Origin: Moniliella sp. 'wahieum'
Taxonomy: Eukaryota; Basidiomycota; Moniliellomycetes; Moniliellales; Moniliellaceae
Assembly: GCA_003971905.1 (NCBI GenBank)
Contig: RSEE01000006.1
Coordinates: 1,116,001-1,180,000 of the forward strand
Reading direction: 5' to 3'
Length of the DNA: 64,000 nucleotides
This document shows, one piece after another, positions 55,731 through 64,000 of this stretch (its first letter is position 1; every line of letters starts with the position of its first letter). The translations under genes and the position numbers were made by a program. The notes under the pieces are model-generated. The model ran no database searches and was not told where the DNA came from. It saw only the letters and a program-made list of their open reading frames with translations.

Positions 55731-57965
55731 TTACAGCATGGTAGCAGTCATCACGACAGCCGCAACGGCCACCCCACTGAGGCAGGAGAAGGTCCGCTGA
55801 GATGCCGCGGACTTCTTGGAGGTGGCGCCATTCCCGCCCGAGGGGGCCGCCTTGGTCGAGGCCGCGGCCGGGGAGGCCGAAGTGGAGCCCGACGAAGGCG
55901 CACCAACAGGCTGGTACGTCTGTCCTTTGGCCGTGGCCTGGATCATCTCGGCACCAATTTCGGCCAGGCCATAGGTGATGGTCATCAAGTGCTGCGACAT
56001 GGACAGCGGCGGGACACTGGAATCGATCACACGCAGGTTCTGCGTATTGTACACCTTGAACTCTTGGTCCACCACGCCACCCAACTCGAGCGGAAGCATG
56101 CTGTTGGACGAGCTGGGGTGGTACTCGGTGCCCGACGAGTTGGCCACAAACGTGTCCCAGTCCTGGTCCGATTGCACCGCAGTGCCAGGGGAGAGTTCGG
56201 CGTTGGTGTACAGCGACAGCGGCGCCGCCGTGCCCACCTGCCGGGCAAACCGACATCCGTCACGCATGATCTGCTTGTCCTCCTCGTACAGCAAGTAGGC
56301 CGGGTCGATCAACGGCGGGTCAAAGGCCGAGGTGGAGTTGATCTTGACACTGCCACGGGACACGGGGTGCTGCAGGCCGCATTCGACAAGAATGTTGCCG
56401 TACGTGTTGCCCAGCAGGATCTCAACCGTGGGCACATCTTGAGGATACAATGTATCGGCCAACTCGTAGCTCGTCGCATTAAAGCCCGCCTTGACCGTGT
56501 CGGGGGCATCGTAGGACTGCACATAGTTCGCAATGTTGGACCGGTAGGTGCTGATGAAGGATTCCGTTGCGTTTTCTCCTACAATCTTGCTCAGCGGCAC
56601 GTAGGCCGTGGCCGAGTTGACGTAACTGTCAACCGTTGCGTTGCCAGTGATCTTGGACGGAGGCATGGTCACATTTGTTTGAGGCGAGAAGGTGACGGCG
56701 GTCGAGACATGGTCTTGGAGGTTGAACCCTACGCCTGGGACGTTGGCCACCTGCTTGATCCCCAGCGGGTTCAGCACCGAACTATCGCCCACACCCGACA
56801 GCTGCAACAACTGCGGCGAGCCAATCACACCAGCCGAGATGATGACCTCATTGTTGGCAGAGACGGTGTAGGTGGGCTGATTGGCCGCCGCGGCGAATTG
56901 GATGCCGGTCGCCTTGGGCGTCGAAGCGGACGTGTCAAACACAATCTTGGTCGCCTGGTAGCCCGTCAAGACATGCAAGTTGGGACGGTAGACGACGGGG
57001 TCAAGGTAGCCCGTGCGGGAAAAGGAGCGGGTCCAGTTGCTCGGGTTGATCGCACTGGCCGAGAGAAAGGGACCCGAGTTGTTGCCGCCATAGGCATCCT
57101 TGTTGAGGGAGATGCCCGAGACAGTGGTGATGGCCTGGAGGAAGGCACCCACATCAGCGTACGAGGTGGCGGGGAACGAGTAGTGCACCGGCCCATCTCG
57201 CCATGCGACGTTTGGTTGTACGGGACGAGCGAGTGTTTCCGGCCAGGGTCACCGGCGGTAATGATCCGGTCGGCAGCCGGCTGGACGGGGGTGTAGGTCT
57301 CGGATTTCTTCATCGCATCCAACACGTTGGCCCAGGACCAGGTGGCCTGGGCGTCGGCCCCCAAGGGCTCCACCAGCTTGGCCCAACTGTCCTGCTCCGC
57401 CGCCGGCTGACGCACAAGGTACAACCCATTGATCGCACTCGACCCACCGAGAGTCTTGCCACGGGGCCAGGGCAGGACGCGGTTGTACATGGTGGACTGT
57501 GCCGTGGTCTTGTAAGCCCAGTCCATGTCGGTGCCCACAGCCGAGTCGTACACCTGCATGAGAGGGGGATGTTAGCACCAAATCAGAAGCAGGACAAGAA
57601 GAGTCGATAACAGGGCGCAATCCACCTACATTGGCGGCCGGAGTCGTGAGACTTGTTTGGCCTTCGCCACTGGGGCCAGCCTCGACGACGGCGACGGTGG
57701 TGGTGGCGTCCTCGGTGAGGCGAGAGGCAAGGACGAGACCGGCATTGCCGCCTCCGACAATCACATAGTCGAACGTCTGACCGTCAAACGCTTGGCCGTT
57801 GGTGGAGATGCCGTTGGGCGCACCACCGGTGGCGCGGTGAGTGTAGCGGTGCTCAAAGCCAGCGTGGTGGTGGGGGTCGGCAGCAACGGCGAGAGCAGCA
57901 GAGCTGGTAACTGCGACGACGGCGTGGACGAACGCAAGGCGGCGGCGATTGGAGGGGTGACGCAT
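55731..57965 (-). CDS. Secreted GMC oxidoreductase, probably GPI-anchored
   Basis: A FAD-dependent alcohol/sugar oxidase or dehydrogenase (glucose-methanol-choline family). ATG 57965 opens MRHPSNRRRLAFVHAVVAVT, a signal peptide. The FAD motif is DYVIVGGGNAGLVLASRL. The intron 57554-57629 (GTAGGT...TGCAG) joins PAAN to VYDSAVGTDMDW. GMC signature 1 is PRGKTLGGSSAINGLY and signature 2 is GVIGSPQLLQLSGVGD. Active-site histidines sit in GTEYHPSSSNSM and PLSMSQHLMTITYGLA. After the enzyme a Ser/Ala/Pro linker and a final hydrophobic stretch (CLSGVAVAAVVMTATML) end the protein, as in GPI-anchored proteins. One base is missing near 57190. Substrate is unknown. Confidence 0.92.
57554..57629 (-). other. 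GMC oxidoreductase intron
   Basis: GTAGGT donor and ATGCAG acceptor; 76 bp, splicing joins TTPAAN to VYDSAVG. Confidence 0.85.
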
Positions 57966-58802
57966 CGTCAAGGAAGAAAGAGCGTGTGGGGAGGGGAGGG
58001 AGGAAGGGGGGCGGGGCGAGGCGCAAGAGACGGTGGTGGAGATGGAGGGGGAAGGGAAGGTGCAACGGGCGTGGCCCAGTAAAGAGGGTGTGGGTCGGCG
58101 CGAGAGACAGAGGCGGCTGCGGTGGCATGGCGCAGACTGGTGTGCTGGCCAGTGCGGATGGGAAAGGGCAGAGCGTCGGACCTACTCCGGTGGAGGAGGT
58201 GGTGTGGGCTGGTGCTGAGGCGCTGAGACTGCGTACTCAGCCTCAGCGCGCCAGCGCCCAGAGAGCCAGGAACGCAGACAGGAAAGCAGGCACGCGTGCC
58301 GGCCGGCGTAGCGCCTGCAGCACACAGTGTTCTTCTGGTGCCGGTAAGCGGCGCCACGCCGGCACGGGATCGGCGCGCCCACCCGGCACAAGCACAGTGT
58401 CAGCGCCGGCATGCCGGCCACGTGGGGGCGATCGCACCAGCACGGGGGCAGTGCATGGCTGGAGGCGTTCACCTTTGCCGGAGTGGGATGGTCGATGGTG
58501 GATGGCGTGCACTAGCGCACTATGCCTCGGTTAATATGTTTAGCGCATAACGCGAACGCGTAACCAACCGTGCGATCTGAGATCTGAGTTCTGAGTAATC
58601 TACAAGCGGTTTAGTGCTGGATTCTATCAGGCTGTATCAAATGTCGGATGCGCGGCTGTCACTAGTGTCACTAGTCACTGTTAGCACTTGCTCCATGCAA
58701 CCTCTCCATGCGGCTCGACAGGTGCGATAACTTCGATGGCTGCCAGGTCACCATCACATGCCGCCTGTCCCAAATGTCACAAGGGCACCGATCGTCAAGC
58801 GC

Positions 58803-58830
58803 GTCAAGCTTCAAGCTTCAAGCTTCAACA
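58803..58830. repeat. Heptamer repeat (TCAAGCT)n, copy 1
   Basis: About three and a half tandem copies of TCAAGCT. The same unit recurs 360 bp away. Confidence 0.85.
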
Positions 58831-58956
58831 TCGTCACCATCAGTCACTTGACTAATCGCTGTGACATATGGCTGTGACATGTGACGAGTCTTGTGACTGA
58901 GCAGCCAAGCGAACCGCAGGTGCAAGCCCTTGGCCTTCTAGGCCTTGTACGCGCTT

Positions 58957-58982
58957 ACGCGCTTACGCCTTACGCCTTACGC
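58957..58982. repeat. Hexamer-type repeat (TTACGC)n
   Basis: TTACGCGC and TTACGCC units in tandem, ending close to CTTTATATGA. Confidence 0.75.
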
Positions 58983-59184
58983 TTTATATGATACCCCTCC
59001 CGATAGCTCAGTCTCAGGCCCCAGTGCCTCAGCCACCCAACCCGCCCAGGCTCAGTGCTGAGCCTCAGCGCGCAGGGTCCCTGGATAGGGTCAACCTATT
59101 ATCAAAGTCGGCCAAACTCCGTCTGCTGCTAGGAAAGCGGCGACACTTCTCACACCTCAGACCTCAGATCTCATGGTGCTTCTT

Positions 59185-59207
59185 CAAGCTTCAAGCTTCA
59201 AGCTTCA
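59185..59207. repeat. Heptamer repeat (TCAAGCT)n, copy 2
   Basis: Three tandem copies of TCAAGCT, matching the unit at 58803-58830. Confidence 0.85.
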
Positions 59208-59338
59208 TCCTCTCCCAACTCCGCTTCCTCATGAAGGACACCGCGCTCATTCTTCACAGGCACACGGTCGTGAATCGCGGCGGCACAACAAATCATCTTC
59301 ATTTTTTGGATCAGTAGTTCGACGTTGAGCTGCGCTTT

Positions 59339-60560
59339 TCAGTCGACCACAGCAACCATCTTTCCAATGTTCTTGTTGGCCTCCATCTCCAGGTGCAAAT
59401 CCTGTATCTCCCGCCACGAGGCTACTTTGTGAAGCAAAATGGTGTGGGGCGTCACTTCGCCCGGGCCTGGCGTTGATGGGGCCTCGAGCCCAGCCAGGAT
59501 GCGGTCGAGGATCCCGTGGCGCAGAAAGGCTTGGACGAGATTACCCTGGTAGGCCAAAGATCGAGAGCGTAGCGTTGATCCCTCGACGCGCAGACGTTTG
59601 TACAGTAGCGGAAGGATCAAGGCGTCCTTGCTCTTGGCTCCGCCCAACGTTGCAAGCAGTACCATCCGGCCATCCCGCCGCAGTGACGCCACGTTCTTGT
59701 TCCAGTAACTGCCCGCCACAAAATCCACTACCACATCCACGCTGCCCGCCTTGGCCTTCTTGCCACCCAGACCGGTGTGCGCTGCCAACTCGACGTCCCA
59801 CTCGCACGTTTGTAGTTCCACCACCGGCATCTGCCCCGGCCACCTGCACGCACGTAGCTACCTTCTCGTCGGTACCGGCCGTGGCATATACCCGACGCGC
59901 GCCTAGGTCCCGTGCCAGTTGGATCGCCGCCAGGCCCACCCCCGACGCGCCCGCATGAACCAACACATCCTTCCCCAGTTCTTGCAATTCGTCATGATTT
60001 GCCGCCAGGGGGTCGAGACCCAAAGTCTCCCTTCGTTCTCGCTTCGTCTCTTCATCCCATTCCGCCGGCGGGCGCAGGTCGGCAATCGTCCGGAGCGCCT
60101 GGAATGCCGTCAACCAGTTCTCCGGGATCGCAGCCGCCTTGGTCCAACTGAGAAAAGATGGCTTGGGCAACAGGAGCGAGGCGCGGACCTTGATGTACTC
60201 GGCGTACGCTCCGCCCAGCGCCAGGCCAAATACTTCGTCCCCCACGCGGGGATGGTAACTGGGGTGCAGCTCCTCCGCTGCGGCGGACGTTGACGTTGCA
60301 ACAGGCGGCGAGGGACCGACGGCCTCGACCACACCACTAAATTCGACCCCAAGAATATCGGACGTGCCAGGCGGCAAGGGATACTTGCCTTCGCGCTGCA
60401 AAATGTCCATCCGGTTCAAGCCAAACGCGTGGACCTTGACCACCACCTCGGGCCCGGCCCCATCGTCCAGGGGGTTGGAGGTGAGCTGGGGCTTGGCAGT
60501 GTTTGCAATGTGCAAGTGGCTTGCTGGGCCCACGCCTCCCTTGACAAGCACGGCGCGCAT
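59339..60560 (-). CDS. PIG3-type quinone oxidoreductase (zinc-free MDR family)
   Basis: An NADPH-dependent quinone or enone reductase of the medium-chain dehydrogenase family. ATG 60560 opens MRAVLVKGGVGPASHLHIAN. Family blocks are VKVHAFGLNRMDILQREGKY, PLPPGTSDILGVEFSGVVE, VGDEVFGLALGGAYAEYIKV, AAIPENWLTAFQALRTIADL and the nucleotide site VLVHAGASGVGLAAIQLARD. After a frame change near 59835 it resumes as VDVVVDFVAGSYWNKNVASL, GRMVLLATLGGAKSKDALIL and ends GKMVAVVD at 59339. No zinc-ligand cysteines are seen, as expected for the quinone reductase branch. Upstream, MLVSARSLPSAGVRMPHAAF (from about 60736) in a neighbouring frame looks like a mitochondrial presequence and could be joined by a one-base shift near 60575. 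Confidence 0.88.
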
Positions 60561-60736
60561 CTCTTCCGGCTGGCGAGCGGCCGAGTGGTGGTTAGCGCGC
60601 CCACCGAAGATGAGGCGGGGGCACGGGCAACGGCGACAGGCGGAAAGGGAAATCGCGGACCAAGACATCTAGGCAGAAAGGCAGCGTGGGGCATCCGCAC
60701 GCCCGCCGAGGGGAGGGAGCGGGCTGAGACGAGCAT

Positions 60737-61924
60737 GGCGACCAAGAAGACAAGGGTGTTCAGCAGCCGTTGGTGGGGGCAGGGTGGATTGGTGTTGCGA
60801 ACAAGGAGGTGGTGATGGCGCACAAGCTGAGAGCCGTCAGGCTGACGCAGCATGGCAAGGGGAGGCGATGCGCTGATGCACCGACGTCTGTCCATGTCGG
60901 TGGCTCGTGCACCGACGTCATGGAAACTTTCAAGCAGGATGAGCTGGTGCGTGCGGGGGTTGCGGCGGCTCTCAGATCTAATTATGGCGCGCACATTTTC
61001 CTGTCAGTCGGGGCTAAGGCGAGGGAGACCAGAGTCTCGCGACTAGGTCAAGGGATGTAGCAATCGTTCGTGGGGAAGAAGCAAAAGCAGAGGACATGGT
61101 GCGAAGTGGAAGAAACAGGGAAAGAGCGGGACGCTCGGGACGAAGAAATTGGAAATGGGAACGACGAGATCAGTCAAAAACTAATATGGCAATTCCCATT
61201 GGATGGCAGTGGCAATTATTGCTAGCATGACTTGTGCTTCTCGCATATACAAGAAACTCACTGGCCCCTCGCTTTGAATGATGGAAGCTCGGCCTGAGCG
61301 CCTCGCTGGTAGGAATATGAGGCCATTGCATGTGGCGCTATAATTCCTGAGAACGCTACGCTCTACTGACGTCGAGACCCTTCCCGTTTTAGGGATTCAG
61401 TCGCCGTGTTTGGCGCACAACCGTCGCCACCGCGTCACCCATCACCAGTCCCACAGCCCCCCCCCCGCACATGCTCTCGATGAAGGATGAACGTACGATG
61501 AACCCCACTTCCACTTTTGCCCCTGGGAGGGGGGCAAAAGAAAGTGTGTGGGGTACAAGACAGAACTGGGAGTAGGCAGAGAATATAGCGTTTGTCTATA
61601 TTGATAGCAAACCGGAGAGGTTATGTTGGGGCGCAGCTGGGCGTTTTCTAGAGCATCTTCCCTCTGCCGTAAAAGGCCGTGGGAGAGACTATAGCTCTTC
61701 TGCATTTCTCCCCGCACTTTTTTATCGCCACACGCATACACCTTTAAGGGCCGCAGAACGCTGACACCATGAGGGGCTGTCGGTTCAACAGATCCTATTA
61801 TAACTGCAGCCCTCCTCTGATCGATCGCTTCTCTTTTTTCCCTCATCGTCCTCATCTCTTTTTCTCCCTTTTCAGCAACAACCACGTGGCGCATATTCAC
61901 GTTTCCCCCCATCAAAGACCATCC
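60737..61924. promoter_or_regulatory. Divergent promoter between PIG3-type and SEC14-like genes
   Basis: No gene seen. A CCACGTGG E-box lies near 61884, about 40 bp before the SEC14-like start codon, in a pyrimidine-rich leader (61800-61920). Confidence 0.5.
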
Positions 61925-64000
61925 ATGCGCAACGAAATCATGCAGATCGTCGACCCGCCAGTGACTGAAGGCCGTGTGGGTTCGTATACACTTCTGTTGT
62001 TTTGCACGATATATTTGTGAAGGTGTTTTGCTGACCTAGAATCCCATCTGGCTTTGCAGGCAACTTGACACCGCAGCACGCGCTTCAATTGCGTCAACTC
62101 TGGGCTGCCTACTTTGACTGGGTCGCTAATGCGACTGGTTCCGGCACTGCTCAGCCAGTGGCCACGACCGTGTTCTCTAAGGACGGGAAAGCCCCTGTGG
62201 GGAATTTGTCCAAGCCGGACGAAGATAACGATGCGGCCAAGATCCGGCTGGAGCGCAAGAACCTCGAGGCGCTGGTCCAGACGTATGGCGGAGAAGCAGT
62301 GAAGCGATCGCTGTGGGAGTACGTTCAAATGGACGACCCTGATGCGATCTTGCTCCGCTTCCTTCGTGCGCGCAAATGGGACAATGCGCGAGCAATGGGT
62401 ATGTTTGCTGGTTGCCTCAAATGGCGGCTAGACAATGAAGTGCAAGCCCTCGTGGAAGGTGGCGATCTGGGCAACTCGGCCCGGATTCCCAAGTTTCTCG
62501 AACAACAACTTGCCGTCAAGACGTACGCAATGGGCACCGCCGTCAACGCCGAACCCATCATCTACATTCACGTTGGCCGTCACTTCACCCGAGGTCAGCC
62601 TCCCGAAACAATGAACAAGTTTGTTGTCTTCGTCATCGAAACAGTTCGCACCCTCATGGCCTCCCCTGCCGACACAGCCGTGGTCATCTTTTCCTTGCAG
62701 AACTTTGGGCTGAGAAAGTGGGTGAGCTCTCTTGCCTCCCCCATGCGAGAGTATCCCTGCCAGGCGCACGAGGCAGTACTAACTGACGGTTCATGGCCCG
62801 GGCCCCTCTTCTTCTGTGTGGCAGTATGGATTGGCATTGCATCCTGTACATCGTTCACTGCCTGGAGGCCTACTACCCCGAATTGCTGTGCATTCTCTGT
62901 GTCCAAAACGCTCCATGGATCTTTTCCGGGATCTGGAAAATCCTATCGCCAATGCTGGACCCCGTGGTCCGCTCCAAAGTCCGCTTCCTCCAGAGTGCCC
63001 AGGACATCGAAGACCATATTCCCCCCGAGCGCTACATTTCCGAGTTGGGAGGAAAAAACACCAACCCATTCCACTTCACCGTGCCCAAGCCCGACGAAAA
63101 CGACAAACACAACGACACTATCCATAAGCCAGGGTTGGTCAAACTGTATCATGATCTGGCCGATGCGTACGAGGACATCACCAAGCGCTGGATCGAGGTC
63201 AACGGAACTGAGTGCGTACATGTTGCCCGACGCACAACGACGATGATGGCAGTATACTAACGCCTTTTTTGCCTTATTTCGACTCTTTCATCACCTCTGA
63301 CAGCCCAGAGGTGGAGAAGCAGCGCGCGTTGCTTGTGCGCAAGTTGCGCGTTGCTTATTTCGATATGGAGCCGTACGTTCGCGGTGGCAATCCCTACACG
63401 CGCGGAGGGGTGCGGGACACAGGGTCGCGTTTGTTGGACTTACGTGGTAGACGGTGTGGTTCGCAAACACGTGGTCGGAAGAGGGAAGAGTGCATCGGCG
63501 CTTCGTCGAGAAATCTACGAGATGCAAGTCTTGGGCTTCTCGGCAGAAGACGCGGTGGCCAAAAGTAAGGCCGCCGAGGAAGCTCGGGACTGGACTGCAT
63601 TGTATGGCGACCCCGTAATTGCGGCCAAAATTGAGGGCGAGAGCGAAGTGGAGGATATGGATGCTGCGGGGGTTTTGACGGGGGTGAAGATGGACTTTAC
63701 TTCCCCTTGTCTGTTAGGATGGATGATAATGAGGCTCAAGATAATGGGCCCTTGAAAGGGAGCGGTGGGAAGTTCAAGAGTAACCGCCAAGGTCGCCACC
63801 CTCAACGCAGTAATTCTCCTCGTCGACAAGAAACAAAGGGCACCCATCATCATCATCACCACCATAAAATGGGACATTCCAATTCTTCCCCCCTTCCTGA
63901 TTCTCCTACGTCCTTACGGCGCGATACTGCAACCGAAGACGAGGGAAACCATAGCCATAAGTCACGCGGTTGGCGTTCCTCCCTGCCCAGTCACAAGGGG
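61925..64000 (+). CDS. SEC14-like CRAL-TRIO lipid transfer protein, cut by the window edge
   Basis: Phosphatidylinositol transfer type protein. Exon 1 (61925-61973) encodes MRNEIMQIVDPPVTEG. The intron 61974-62059 must use the GTGTGG donor to avoid a stop. The CRAL-TRIO N-terminal part reads DDPDAILLRFLRARKWDNAR and FAGCLKWRLDNEV. The lipid domain shows IIYIHVGRHFTRGQPPETMN, MDWHCILYIVHCLEAYYPEL and VQNAPWIFSGIWKILSPMLD, ending PERYISELGGKNT. Introns lie near 62719-62824 and 63210-63303. A C-terminal domain follows (RKLRVAYFDMEPYVRGGNPY, REIYEMQVLGFSAEDAVAKS). The tail is basic with a run of His (63846-63866). Frame changes occur near 62825 and 63395, and near 63695. No stop is reached before 64000. 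Confidence 0.88.
61974..62059 (+). other. SEC14-like intron 1
   Basis: GTGTGG donor and TTGCAG acceptor; phase 1, joining TEG to RNLTPQHALQLR. Using the nearby GTGGGT instead would create a TGA. Confidence 0.7.

Larger units (their letters stand above)
57966..59338. other. Intergenic region with several short tandem repeats
   Basis: No gene seen. It contains CAAGCTT-type heptamer repeats at 58803-58830 and 59185-59207, and (TTACGC)n at 58957-58982. The sequence nearest the GMC gene is GC-rich promoter-type DNA. Confidence 0.5.

Noticed and set aside
1-64000. A biosynthetic, defence or other novel multi-gene cluster
   Set aside because: The identified genes belong to unrelated housekeeping pathways and no group of adjacent genes shares a product, substrate or repeat-bounded island.
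1-64000. Programmed ribosomal frameshifting as the reason for frame changes
   Set aside because: Sites differ in sequence, lack a common slippery motif, and occur many times per gene; one lies in a homopolymer, as sequencing error predicts.
1-64000. CRISPR arrays or prokaryotic operon features
   Set aside because: No spaced direct repeats of the right size; introns and gene content are eukaryotic.

Overview
The window is nuclear DNA of a GC-rich fungus, most likely a basidiomycete. Genes are dense and lie on both strands. Introns are short (about 60-130 bp, one of about 200 bp), GT-AG, and usually open with GTACGT or GTATGT. Nearly every recognisable protein is a conserved eukaryotic or fungal housekeeping protein. 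A single-pass membrane protein with the juxtamembrane motif DKRMSHISVDW, which I associate with an uncharacterised basidiomycete family, supports that phylum. I cannot fix the genus.

Layout. 0.7-1.9 kb: unknown acidic protein. 3.7-5.6 kb (-): single-pass membrane protein. 6.35-7.4 kb (-): Nop6-like nucleolar RRM protein. 8.6-10.9 kb (+): PH-containing oxysterol-binding protein. 11.4-15.5 kb (-): IRE1, the ER stress sensor kinase/RNase. 15.5-18.7 kb: gene-poor. 18.7-21.0 kb (+): AIF/AMID-type FAD oxidoreductase. 22.0-24.1 kb (-): carnitine acetyltransferase ending in AKL, divergent from a four-exon SCOC-like coiled-coil gene (24.5-25.0 kb, +). 26.0-27.9 kb (+): ERO1. 28.8-29.05 kb (-): putative small mitochondrial membrane protein. 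30.5-32.6 kb: decayed Ty1/copia-type LTR element. 33.06-33.8 kb (+): complex I PSST subunit. 34.4-35.0 kb (-): ribosomal stalk protein P1. 36.2-37.6 kb (-): SLC35F6-type transporter. 38.05-38.86 kb (-) and 39.15-39.6 kb (+): divergent eIF6 and TIM9. 40.2-40.45 kb (-): small unknown protein. 41.1-48.1 kb (+): SEC7 ARF exchange factor. 48.5 kb (+): tRNA-Lys(CUU) with a 10-nt intron. 50.3-52.1 kb (+): GT32 OCH1-like mannosyltransferase. 53.0-54.7 kb (+): probable Cue3/ASCC2-like protein. 55.7-58.0 kb (-): GMC oxidoreductase with a probable GPI anchor. 59.3-60.6 kb (-): PIG3-type quinone oxidoreductase. 61.9 kb to the window end (+): SEC14-like lipid transfer protein, cut by the edge.

Several neighbours serve the secretory pathway: IRE1 (unfolded protein response), ERO1 (disulfide formation), the OCH1-like glycosyltransferase, SEC7 (Golgi ARF activation), and the OSBP and SEC14 lipid transfer proteins. 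Others are mitochondrial or act on ribosome production (PSST, TIM9, P1, eIF6, Nop6). They look like ordinary scattered housekeeping genes, not one cluster.

Reading frames are broken by single-base shifts in almost every gene, including essential ones such as P1, eIF6, TIM9 and ERO1. Where I worked out the repair, usually one base is missing, once inside a 7-nt C run. This looks like residual indel error in the assembly rather than biology. Gene spans below are therefore outer limits that cross frame changes. I found no convincing novel multi-gene system. The most interesting non-coding signals are telobox-like CTAGGGTT motifs in three promoters and a 29-nt C tract directly before a start codon.
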